A stretch of 11,898 nt of DNA from contig JAQVNT010000025.1 of NCBI GenBank assembly GCA_028702975.1, positions 1-11,898 on the forward strand, given 5' to 3'. The notes under the pieces were generated by a model. The model saw only the letters and a list, made by a program, of their open reading frames with translations. It was not told the origin of the DNA and did not search any database. This document shows positions 1 to 8,900 of this stretch, one piece after another. The translations under genes were made by a program, and so were the position numbers. This DNA is from Candidatus Delongbacteria bacterium (GTDB taxonomy: Bacteria > UBA4055). The first letter of the stretch is position 1, and every line of letters starts with the position of its first letter.

Positions 1-870
1 CAAAAATAAAAGTCCTGCAAATATCCCAAGCATGATCACAAAATGTTTTTGAGCGGATCTCACATAATGAACATCTTCGATCAGAGACACGGCTCCGAGA
101 AAATTATTTTCGAAATTTACCGGCTTGAACAAGTACATTTTCCTTTTAGAAGAAGCAATATCAAAGTCGAAAACCTCATTTAGTAATGTTGAACTGGTTT
201 TTATTTCAATGCTTTTCCCGTTAACCGGCTTTCCGTAGCTGTCATATACTGTCGTGAAAATGCTGTTCAGTACCAAATTCTTTTCCTCAAGTAGAGTAAA
301 GTCAAAACCCAGATTCTTGCCGACCTCGTATATATTGTAATTATCAATTTCCTTTATAAGCTCGATACAGTATTCTTCTCCGCCTATAACTAACGGAAGC
401 GAGGTCGAGATTATAAATTTATTGTTGCTGAAACTGACAACGGGAGAGTTATGATCTTTGGGACATGGACGAAAAGAATTATCCTTGATCTTATTCGAAA
501 AGAAGCAATCAAAAGATCCGGACTTGTCTGAAAGTTTGAAACCGTCAAAATTATAATTTACCCTTAAAAAATTCATTAGACCAGAACCGTCGTTCTTTTT
601 CTCTACGATCCGGCTAACTTCGTTTTTGAATCTGTAATCGTCTTTTATCCTTACTGTATTTGCGGATACGATATCAGAGCTGTGCGAAAATGTCGTATTT
701 ATAAAACTCACTCCTGATTCTAGTGAATTAAGGATATTCTCATTATGGCTATCGATTATCAGATCGTAAAAAAAATACGCCACTACACCTATAGGAAGAA
801 GAACGATCATTATAAACAGAAAAACAAGTCTGTATATTAATTTATCCCTCATCATATCTGTCGAAGCCAA
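1..870 (-). CDS. Putative two-helix membrane sensor protein, N-terminal part (likely sensor histidine kinase; cut by window edge)
   Basis: The reading frame stays open to the window edge, so only about 290 N-terminal codons are present. A hydrophobic helix lies near residues 15-35 (LVFLFIMIVLLPIGVVAYFF). About 240 mostly polar residues follow, and a second helix begins at about 276 (HFVIMLGIFAGLLFL) as the window ends. A short N-tail, one helix, an extracytoplasmic domain and a second helix is the layout of histidine kinases and related sensors (diguanylate cyclases, SpoIIE-type phosphatases). The output domain is off-window, so the class is inferred. The domain is about the size of a double-Cache (dCache) domain, but I see no diagnostic motif. 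I chose TTG at 870 because GGAG sits 8 nt upstream (882-879), 14 nt after the previous stop. ATG codons at 855 and 852 are in-frame alternatives. It is the fourth gene of the minus-strand run. Confidence 0.6.
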   Translation of the reverse strand, partial: MASTDMMRDKLIYRLVFLFIMIVLLPIGVVAYFFYDLIIDSHNENILNSLESGVSFINTTFSHSSDIVSANTVRIKDDYRFKNEVSRIVEKKNDGSGLMNFLRVNYNFDGFKLSDKSGSFDCFFSNKIKDNSFRPCPKDHNSPVVSFSNNKFIISTSLPLVIGGEEYCIELIKEIDNYNIYEVGKNLGFDFTLLEEKNLVLNSIFTTVYDSYGKPVNGKSIEIKTSSTLLNEVFDFDIASSKRKMYLFKPVNFENNFLGAVSLIEDVHYVRSAQKHFVIMLGIFAGLLFL

Positions 871-884
871 AGCTTATTCTCCAT

Positions 885-2405
885 TTAAAGTTTAGAAACG
901 TCTGTAATTCTGCTGTTCTCCCCTTTGCTTATCGATCCTCTTGTCAATATGTAATCCTTGATTATTTCTCTCATCTGTTTCTGATGAACCGTATCAAGTT
1001 CCACACCAAGATCGATAAATTCGTTGTATGAGTCTCCTCCCTGATAAATATAATCAGTTAAGGATACGGTATAAACACGCTTTCTGTCAAGCGGTTTTCC
1101 TTTAATTTTTACGCTCCCTTTCTGCACGCGGCTTCCCGGTTTGGCTGAAGAATCGAAAGTAAAACTGAGACCTGACACCTGAAGAAAACTCTTACTCATT
1201 TTGAGAGAACATGAACTCTCAAGAACAGCAAGTATCTGTTCTCCGTTCATTTTTACGGATACTATATTACCTTCATAGGGCATTATGTCATATAGATCTC
1301 CAAGAGTCACAGGGCCTTTTTCAAAACCATTCCTTACCTTTCCGCTATTCATAAAAAAAATTTCTGTACCGGTGTACTCTCTCATTATATCTGAAATGAG
1401 GCTCCCGAGGGGCGTCTCCACGCTAAACTTATCCCCCAAAGCATGCGGAATATCATCTGTAGCTGTTCCAAGTACCTTTCCGGTCAAAGCCTCGATCATA
1501 TTATTTATCTCAGCCATCTGTGAAGCTATCTCCTTATCAGGCTGTAATCCTCCCGAGTTCACAGCGTATTTCTTTATATTTTCTACTTTATCACCGGCAA
1601 CACTGAATGAAATAAGTTCAGAACCGTTAATTCCGCAGCTGTAAACAGGTTTTTTGCCCTCGAGCGAACAACTTCTGTTGTTCTCGGTCGTTGTCAGAAA
1701 AACATCTACATCGCGGAGCGAAAATAATCTGTCCGCCTCAGAAGTAGTCAGATTAGATCCCGAACCTTCACCGCAATTGTAATCTCCGGCAACGATAATA
1801 ATACCTACCCCCTTTTCTTTCAGTTCGGCAGAATACCTGGCAACTGCATCTGCCGGATCGAGCACGGCAATGCTGCTCACGTCTTTTTCGAGATTAGCTT
1901 TTATGACCTTACTCGTGCTTATACCGATCACTGCGCTTTTACCGTCTTTAAGTATTATGTAGGGCCTAATAAAACTAATTCTGGTCGAATCTTTGTTCAC
2001 AATGTTTGAAGATATGAAAGGGAATTGCGCCTGTTTAGCCAGCTCAGCAAGCTCTTCGTAACCGAAATAGAATTCTCTGTGACCTATGACCAGGCAGCTG
2101 AAGTTTAGAATGTTCATCAGATCTATAACGGACTTTCCTGAGGTTAGATAGGCCTCCCTTGTTCCGTAGATGAAATTAGAGTTGCCGATAATGTCAGTTT
2201 TGATCCTGTTATTTTTATTAAGCTCTTTTATCTTTGAGGATAACAGACTGAACCCTCCAATTTTGACCGAGTCTTTTTCTATCGGGAAAATATTCCCGTT
2301 CAGCGAGCTTAATGAGATGACGGTCAGTTTGTCATTCATTCCTGAACATGAAATGATAACGAATGCCGTAAATATAAGTATGAGATTCTTGAGTATTTTT
2401 TTCAT
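885..2405 (-). CDS. 5'-nucleotidase/UshA-family lipoprotein with degenerate catalytic domain (probable pseudoenzyme)
   Basis: This 506-residue protein starts with a lipoprotein signal: basic MKK, a hydrophobic stretch, then lipobox I17-I18-S19-C20, so it should be anchored in the envelope. The fold follows UshA-type 5'-nucleotidases: a metallophosphatase domain (about 27-280) and a 5_nucleotid_C domain (about 310-465). The C-terminal domain is well kept: NSGKVR (353-358) for the family N-x-G-G-x-R, LGDLYDIMPYEGN (368-380), LQVSGL (408-413) and YQGGDSY (454-460). The N-terminal motifs are not. The usual NDxHG is SSLNG (33-37), the GD motif is GNS (74-76), GNHEFD is GHREFYF (108-114), the motif-IV histidine position reads AGDY (206-209), and no GHxH is seen near 233-243. 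I infer that metal-dependent hydrolysis is lost and nucleotide or ligand binding may remain. ATG 2405 was chosen over TTG 2432 because AAGGAGGAG lies just before it. Confidence 0.82.
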   Translation of the reverse strand: MKKILKNLILIFTAFVIISCSGMNDKLTVISLSSLNGNIFPIEKDSVKIGGFSLLSSKIKELNKNNRIKTDIIGNSNFIYGTREAYLTSGKSVIDLMNILNFSCLVIGHREFYFGYEELAELAKQAQFPFISSNIVNKDSTRISFIRPYIILKDGKSAVIGISTSKVIKANLEKDVSSIAVLDPADAVARYSAELKEKGVGIIIVAGDYNCGEGSGSNLTTSEADRLFSLRDVDVFLTTTENNRSCSLEGKKPVYSCGINGSELISFSVAGDKVENIKKYAVNSGGLQPDKEIASQMAEINNMIEALTGKVLGTATDDIPHALGDKFSVETPLGSLISDIMREYTGTEIFFMNSGKVRNGFEKGPVTLGDLYDIMPYEGNIVSVKMNGEQILAVLESSCSLKMSKSFLQVSGLSFTFDSSAKPGSRVQKGSVKIKGKPLDRKRVYTVSLTDYIYQGGDSYNEFIDLGVELDTVHQKQMREIIKDYILTRGSISKGENSRITDVSKL

Positions 2406-2408
2406 GAT

Positions 2409-2417
2409 CTCCTCCTT
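2409..2417 (-). promoter_or_regulatory. Strong ribosome binding site of the UshA-like lipoprotein gene
   Basis: The minus strand reads AAGGAGGAG, with AGGAGG 5 nt before ATG 2405. It fills the 16-nt gap after the stop of the DUF4175-like gene (2424-2422). It is the best Shine-Dalgarno match in the window and decides the lipoprotein start. Confidence 0.85.
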
Positions 2418-2421
2418 TTTA

Positions 2422-5400
2422 TCAATTTTCAAGTTCTCTGAAGTATTTTTTTATTTTGATCTTATATTCATTAGAGTATCCGTCCTTCAGCGTTCTTATC
2501 AGCATTTCCTTCAGATTGTTGTCGCCGTCAATCTTAATATTTCCCGGGTCGACCGCAATTTTACTGCCTGATCTGCTTTCTCTCTTATTGTCAAGCTTTT
2601 CTCTCTTCATGGATTCAACGGCGTCAAGCAGTTTGTCCAGTACCTGATCCTGCTTTGAAAGAAGAGATTCGTCCAGTTTTTTATCCCTCAGCTGATCTTC
2701 GATCTCTTTCATATCTGAACTTATGTTTCCTAATCTTTTACCCAGTCCGCTGCCCTCTCCTGAGAAATCTCCGTTCTGGCCGGCGACAGGATTACCCGAG
2801 TTTCCTCTTGTGCCGCTATCCCCGGGCGAACCGCTTCCCGCGTTACCCTGCTGACCTTCGATCCCGTCTCCGGGAGCTCCTTCGCTTCCGGGCTCGCCCT
2901 GCTCGCCGGGGCTCTTCATACCGGACTGCATCTTCATGAGAGCATCATAAAGCTGAGCCTGTTCCTGAGCAAGCCTGTTCATCATCTCCTGCATCTGCGT
3001 CATTCCCGTTCCCTGAGACGAAGACATTGCCTGAGAAGTATTTTTGTTTAGTTGCGCCTGCTTTCTGGCGAGCTCCTCCATCTTTTTGAGCATCTCTTCA
3101 AGTCCGGAAGGCGAATCTGCCGACTCCATATCTTCAACAGCCTCTTCCAATAGTACAGCAAGCGTATTTATATTCCCCATGAGGCCAACATTCCTGTCGT
3201 AAGTGAAACGAAACTGCCTATTATTGAATATAAGCGATGTAGTCTGATAGAGCTCTTCAATCCTTCCAACCTGAGCTATTACCATTTTATCAATAAAAAA
3301 AGTGCGTTTGGCTATTTCGAATATCTTTACTGCCGCCGCCTCAAGAGACGAACCGATCCTGGCGTAATCGCGGATGAGTCTTGGAGCATGACCTGAATCT
3401 GAGGGTATATCAATTGAAAAGTTCTTGATAAGTTCGAGTTCTTCAGATACGGCGATAAGATCGGCAATTACAGAATTAATCTCGTTTTGCAGTTCTTCCT
3501 TCTGTTCGTCCATCATTTTTTTCTTTATGCTTGAAATATCGTCCTTCAACTCCAGTAATTTAGAAGAAATAGTGCTTCCTGTTTTCTTTGCTTTACTTAA
3601 GTCTGATGAAGACATCTGATCTTTAATTTCAGCGAAGTCTTTTTCTATATTCTGCTCTTCGGATTTCTTCTGCACGGAATCCATTCCTGACAGTTTCATG
3701 CTCTCGGACGACTTTTCAAGTTCATCTCTGAAAAACTCAAAAGATGATTCTATGTACTCTTCTTTTCTGACCGATTCCTGCCTGCTGATCTCTTTTGAAT
3801 TGAGCGCTGAATTTACTTCATTTTGATCAGATATCATCGTGTCCAGCTGCCTGATGAGCTTATCAAGAATATATTCGTTCTTTATCTGTTCCAGTATTTC
3901 AATAGACTTTTCAAGATCGTTTTTGAATTTCTGCTGGTTCTGTTCAAAATCCTTTATAAGTTCGGAATATGTTTTTTTGTCAAATTTCTCGTCATTCGAA
4001 AGTTCGGACAGATTTTGAAGCTTATCTTTGATCTCCTTGGAGAAAATTTCATCGACAAGCTGCTGGAGCTTTATATACTTCTTCATTGTTTCGTCACTAA
4101 GAACGGAATTTTCGTCCAGCATAGAAATGTTCTTGTCTATCTCTGTTTCAAGATCCTGCAGGTTCCTGTTCATTTTCTCCTGCTCCTTAAGTATCTGATC
4201 GAGCTTGTTTTTATCTTCCCAGTTCAGATCCTGATTTCTCTTTAATTTCTCAGATATCTCTTCGACAGTTTTGAGAATATCCTTGCTTCTTTCAAGTTCT
4301 GACCTGATAGTTTTATCCTGCTCTTCGTAATTTTCTCCGGTACTGGTCAGAAGCTGTTCAAGAGAAGGCAGAACAACGGTTCGGACTTTTGAATCCGAAT
4401 ATTTGGGGCCTGATATATTATCGTTGTCATATACTCTCAGGAAGAGTTCGACCTTATCTTCGGGAAGCAAATTAAGTTCGCTACATGATACATAGCTATT
4501 CACAACTGAGATACCGTCCTTTTCACCTGCATTTTCGAGGGTCTTGACAGTATATGCGGATTCTGTATTTTTTCCGGTGAACCTGTTAAAGGATATCTTT
4601 CTCATATGAAGCTGAATTCTTTTTATTTCGAAATCGTCCGTACCGGTTGCAAAGACAGGAATATTCATATCCTCCTTTAATAGCATTCCCTCCTCAGGGT
4701 AAATGAGATTGACGAACGGATATTCATCATTGAGCACATCCAGTTTATGAACAACGGGAGATAAATTGGTAAGCATTATTTCGTCAGAGAAATTTCTGTA
4801 AAGCAAAAAATAGAAATCAGATCCTGAGTTAAGAGTTATACTTGAAAAATATTCTGATTCCGATACTTTATCCATCAAAATACTCTCACCTTCCCTGAAA
4901 ACTATCCTTACAGAATCAGCTCCCAGAGGATCTGTCTTAAGATCAAGATCTAAAATAGAACCCTTGTATCCCGTAATTTGAGTGAATGATCTGTTATATT
5001 CTTTTTCATCAAGTTTCGTATATGCCGGGGGCTTTAATTTCGCATTCAGCTGTTCCACATAAGGTCTTTTTAAGACGAGAACTTTACAGGTGTCTGACCT
5101 AGTCTCTTCCGATTCAAAATAACATATGAAATTTTTGGATGCAGGCTCGCTGAACACGAATTTCCCGTTACCGGTGTTTGAAACAATAATAGAAGTCTCA
5201 GTGCCGGTTTCTGATAGTATTTTCTTAAAGTTCAACATCTCAGGCACAACTCCCGAGCCGTTGCAGCTTATTTCCAATGTGTCGGATTCGGGTATGAGCA
5301 GCTCTTTTACACTCATCGTAAGCTGATGACTCGGCGGAAGAGTGAAATCACTCTCATAATTTAATATCCTGCTGAAGGCAGAATTAGCCGGGTTAAAGAA

Positions 5401-5913
5401 TAAAACAAAGGAAAAGAGCACGACTGCCAGAATGATCCTTTTATATTCATCTTTCATGCTTCTGGCTCCGAAAAAACCAGGACTCCTGTTTTGGGATCGG
5501 TACTGAAGGCAAATTTCTTCGGCAGCAGCTTTGACCATGCAGTTTTTCTGCGGCATTCTTATAAGATCGAAGAGCATAAGTATTCTTAGATGTTTGAAAC
5601 CGCTGTCTATTTCTGATATTACATCTCTTTTTCTGTATAAATAATTTCTGATCGTCTTTATTGCAGATATGATCGTGACGATGATAATAAACAAGAGCAA
5701 AATTGTTAAAATGTAATAGAGAAGTTCTCTGCCTGAAGTACCAAACCTGTAGCTGATCTCTATGGCTACAACAAGTGCAGTCAGCAACGAGAAAAACAGT
5801 ATATCGCGGGTAAATATTCTTAAAAAATTACTTACGCACTTTGCAAGCACCAGCTTTGACATCATTACTTCGCAGTTCTTCAGAGCTTCATTATCCACGC
5901 GGTTATTCTTCAT
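2422..5913 (-). CDS. Large DUF4175-like membrane protein with coiled coil and collagen-like linker
   Basis: This is a 1163-residue envelope protein of unknown function. Hydrophobic helices lie near 37-55, 64-86 and 159-175. A long beta-rich stretch (about 185-510, with PPAYTKL near 294-300) looks like tandem Ig-like folds. A charged, Glu/Lys/Gln-rich coiled coil follows (about 515-830). Next come Met/Gln-rich helices (QEMMNRLAQEQAQLYDALMK, about 970-995), a Gly/Pro/Glu/Ser collagen-like linker (about 1003-1057) and a charged tail. Three N-terminal helices, PPAY-type beta domains and the Q-rich, then Gly-rich C-terminal region match my memory of DUF4175 proteins of Bacteroidota and relatives, often about 1100 residues. 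I recognise no catalytic motif. ATG 5913 was chosen because AGGA lies 8 nt upstream; ATG 5922 and a start at 5949 are in frame. The gene overlaps the kinase stop by 11 nt, so translational coupling is likely. After helix 3 the bulk is probably periplasmic (inferred). Confidence 0.75.
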   Translation of the reverse strand: MKNNRVDNEALKNCEVMMSKLVLAKCVSNFLRIFTRDILFFSLLTALVVAIEISYRFGTSGRELLYYILTILLLFIIIVTIISAIKTIRNYLYRKRDVISEIDSGFKHLRILMLFDLIRMPQKNCMVKAAAEEICLQYRSQNRSPGFFGARSMKDEYKRIILAVVLFSFVLFFNPANSAFSRILNYESDFTLPPSHQLTMSVKELLIPESDTLEISCNGSGVVPEMLNFKKILSETGTETSIIVSNTGNGKFVFSEPASKNFICYFESEETRSDTCKVLVLKRPYVEQLNAKLKPPAYTKLDEKEYNRSFTQITGYKGSILDLDLKTDPLGADSVRIVFREGESILMDKVSESEYFSSITLNSGSDFYFLLYRNFSDEIMLTNLSPVVHKLDVLNDEYPFVNLIYPEEGMLLKEDMNIPVFATGTDDFEIKRIQLHMRKISFNRFTGKNTESAYTVKTLENAGEKDGISVVNSYVSCSELNLLPEDKVELFLRVYDNDNISGPKYSDSKVRTVVLPSLEQLLTSTGENYEEQDKTIRSELERSKDILKTVEEISEKLKRNQDLNWEDKNKLDQILKEQEKMNRNLQDLETEIDKNISMLDENSVLSDETMKKYIKLQQLVDEIFSKEIKDKLQNLSELSNDEKFDKKTYSELIKDFEQNQQKFKNDLEKSIEILEQIKNEYILDKLIRQLDTMISDQNEVNSALNSKEISRQESVRKEEYIESSFEFFRDELEKSSESMKLSGMDSVQKKSEEQNIEKDFAEIKDQMSSSDLSKAKKTGSTISSKLLELKDDISSIKKKMMDEQKEELQNEINSVIADLIAVSEELELIKNFSIDIPSDSGHAPRLIRDYARIGSSLEAAAVKIFEIAKRTFFIDKMVIAQVGRIEELYQTTSLIFNNRQFRFTYDRNVGLMGNINTLAVLLEEAVEDMESADSPSGLEEMLKKMEELARKQAQLNKNTSQAMSSSQGTGMTQMQEMMNRLAQEQAQLYDALMKMQSGMKSPGEQGEPGSEGAPGDGIEGQQGNAGSGSPGDSGTRGNSGNPVAGQNGDFSGEGSGLGKRLGNISSDMKEIEDQLRDKKLDESLLSKQDQVLDKLLDAVESMKREKLDNKRESRSGSKIAVDPGNIKIDGDNNLKEMLIRTLKDGYSNEYKIKIKKYFRELEN
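2749..2907 (-). other. Collagen-like Gly-rich low-complexity segment within the DUF4175-like gene
   Basis: The encoded residues (about 1003-1055) start with clean Gly-x-y triplets (GEQ GEP GSE GAP). They continue as interrupted Gly repeats rich in Ser, Asn, Asp and Gln. The DNA here is visibly more GC-rich than the flanks because of Gly and Pro codons. It is probably a flexible or extended linker between the coiled-coil part and the C-terminal tail. Confidence 0.7.
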
Positions 5914-8900
5914 GTCTGTCATCCTGCTGTTTACCCTCGATCTTCTCAATTACTTCAATAGAGTATTTGTATTCGGGATAATTCGTAGAAAGTTTCTCGA
6001 ATTCCTTCTTTGCCGATCTGAAACAGCCTACTGCTCTATAATTCTGATCAGAATCAAGGTAAACCTGACCGAGATTGTAATTGACTACAGCCTTATAGAA
6101 CGGAAGTTCATGATTCCCGAGAAACTGGATAATATTAGACATCTCTTTAATTCCGTTATCCATATCTCCTGCGTAACATCTGACTTTATTATAAAGTATC
6201 TGCAGCTTGAAGTTCAATATTTTCTCGTCCTCAAGAAGCTGATTGTTCTGATAGTAAAGTGCATAAGCCTCTCCGATAGAACCCATTGTTTTGTTGAGAT
6301 CTCTCAGTTTCTCATAAACAAGTGTAAGGATGATTCTATAACTGATCCTCTCTTTGAGGTGCATGAACTCATCAACCGTTTTCCTGATCTTAAGAAGAAT
6401 TTTAAGTGCCTTTTTGTACTTTCCGCTATAAAGGTTTATGAGGCTTTCGCATACAGAATAAGCCACCATATACTTAACGTTGCCCCTTTTATAGTACTGT
6501 TTCGTAATGTCGAGGATCTTCTGTGCTTCAACTATCTTCTGTTGCCTTATCAGTATCTTTATCTTGAGGAACATTGATTCTGTCATTTTCACATTTCTTT
6601 TGAGAAGCGATCGTATGTCAACTGATTTGTCGATACTCTGTAAAGCCTGTTCGAGTTTACCTGTAGTGTAGTAATATGAAGCTCTGCCGTGATATATGTC
6701 GCTTGTAAGGTCAGCTATACTTATGTCTTCAGGTTTCTCTACGCCGCAGTTTATGAGAGTGATGGCATCGTTAAAATTAAGACTGTTCAGCTTGAACTCG
6801 GATAGCCTCTGGGACGACTGAACTTCGAATGAAATATTGTTCTCATCTTTTGCAAGAGTGTTGCATTCGGTATAATATTTAATTGAATTCTCTCTGTCCA
6901 TCAGTCTGTAATAAATGTCTCCCAGACTCAAATATCCTTCAAGTATGTCATCTGATTCATTGTATTTCTTAAAAGTCTCAAAATATGTGTTCATTTCGTT
7001 CAAAACATTCTTAAGCCTGCCCTGAATCAGCCTGATCCTGCATATCTTGAATACCGTTCTTGCTTCAAGCAGATCCCTTTTACCCTTTCTGTATATTTTC
7101 AGCGCTTTGTTAAAAAGCCTGACAGCTTTAGTGTAAAAACCCTCATTGCTGTAATATTCCGCCTGCCACACCAGATAGGCAGCTTTCATTTCTTTCGGAT
7201 AACTGCTCTTAATTTTAAATGCATTAAGCCAGGACCTTGTTGAATCGAGGTAATCGTACCTTCCCGCTTTTGATGAGCAGTCGTATTTTATCAGCTGTAT
7301 CTTAAGCTTATTTATGCCTGTCATTTCATGATCCTCATCCTCAAATTTCACAAGCTGATCGAGGACAGAATCATAATTGCCGAGAACTGACTGATTATGA
7401 ATTATCGTAATGAAAGTGTTTACTTTTTTTTCGGGGTAGATTTTCTCATCGATCATACCGTAAAGTCTTTTCAGGTTCGTGACAGCGAATTCAAGGTTGT
7501 TCTCATCCAGCGATTTGTTAACAGACCTTTCAAGAAGATCGATCGCCTTGTCTTTTCGCTCGCTTCTGTAATAATAATCTGTCAGAGCATATATATTATC
7601 TGAAGTTACTCCCTGTTTCTCCTCTATAAGCTCAGCGGTCAGCTTGCTCCATAATGAATAAGCATCCTTGTTGAAATCTTTTGTAACTGCGTTCGTAAAA
7701 AGTCTTTTTGCAAGGTAATATCTGTATCCATCATAATACTTGATCTTTTCCACTACTTCCGAATCTGTCAGTTTGTGAAGAAATTTAAGCGCGATCTGAT
7801 TGTTTATCATTGTAACTTTTGATATTACCTCCAGCATGCTCATTGGGATTGGTCTGCCCAGAACAACCAGTTCTTTTATCATTGCCTGCTCTATGTTCGA
7901 AAATCTTTTAAAATTACTGTAAGTTATATCTCTCAATCCTGCCGTAACATCAGTCATGAATGCCGGATTGAGCGACCATTTCATCTTTGACCGGCTGAGG
8001 TAATTGCTGTTGAACAGATAGATCAGAAGCTCGTTGATGTAATATGGAATTCCGCCGGTGAATTTGTGCATAAAACTTATAATCTCCTCAGCAATACTTT
8101 CTTCCATCAGCAGCTGAGTAACATACTCCCGGGTCTCAAGAACGTTCAGATTATTGATCTCAAGTTTATGAATATTCTCTCTCAGTCTTTTTAGAGTGAT
8201 CTTCTGATATGATTTCAGATTCTCTGTCTGAATTGTCAGAACCAGCATGAAAGTCATACCTTTCTCGGGGCTCTTTCTCATTTCTCTTGTCAGTACTTCA
8301 AGTAAATTTATGGCTGAAGAGTTGGAGTTGTCGAAATCCTTCAGTTCAAGTACAAATCTGTGTTTCGTTGCAAGAGTGCAGAAAAAGTCAGATATTGCGT
8401 CGATCTCTTCAATATTTCTGATCTTTGCGATCCCGGAATCATCCGGTGTCAAAGAATGATCATCGCCGTTATCGAATATAAATCTCAATCCGGGATACTG
8501 ATCCGGGTTAAGATTGTAAACCCTGAACATCTCCTGGATGATGATCTCGAAAGCCTGATATTTTGTCTCGTCGCCTCGTACGAAATTAGCTGTGAAATAA
8601 TCTATATTCTCATTCAGCTGTATCAGATATTTATACTCTCTTAAAATTGAAGATTTTCCCATGCCGTACCTTCCGATAAGAAAGACAGGCTTGTTGTCAT
8701 AAAATACTTTTTCCTCAAAAACCTTTGAAGAGTTCGAGAGAAGAATACCCAGCTCTTTTTTTCTGCCGATCAGTTTTCCTGAAGAAATATATGATCTTAT
8801 TCCAAGACCGGTGAACAGGAACTGAACTGAATTCCTCTTCTGATTATCGTCTATAAGTTCCATAATTATTTCGTCAGCGCTGTCGTACCTTTTTTCCGGA

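Noticed and set aside
2655..2939. 94-codon Arg/Leu-rich open frame on the plus strand
   Set aside because: It is antisense to the Gly-rich linker of the DUF4175-like gene, whose GC-rich repeats naturally leave other frames open.
2422..5949. Upstream starts of the DUF4175-like gene at 5949 or ATG 5922
   Set aside because: The start at 5949 would add 12 residues overlapping the kinase end without a better ribosome binding site. ATG 5913 with AGGA at 8 nt fits best, although 5922 cannot be excluded.
5762..6577. 271-codon open frame on the plus strand
   Set aside because: It lies opposite the strongly supported kinase/DUF4175 junction. Its product has low-complexity Phe/Ile/Leu/Ser composition typical of antisense translation and no recognisable domain.
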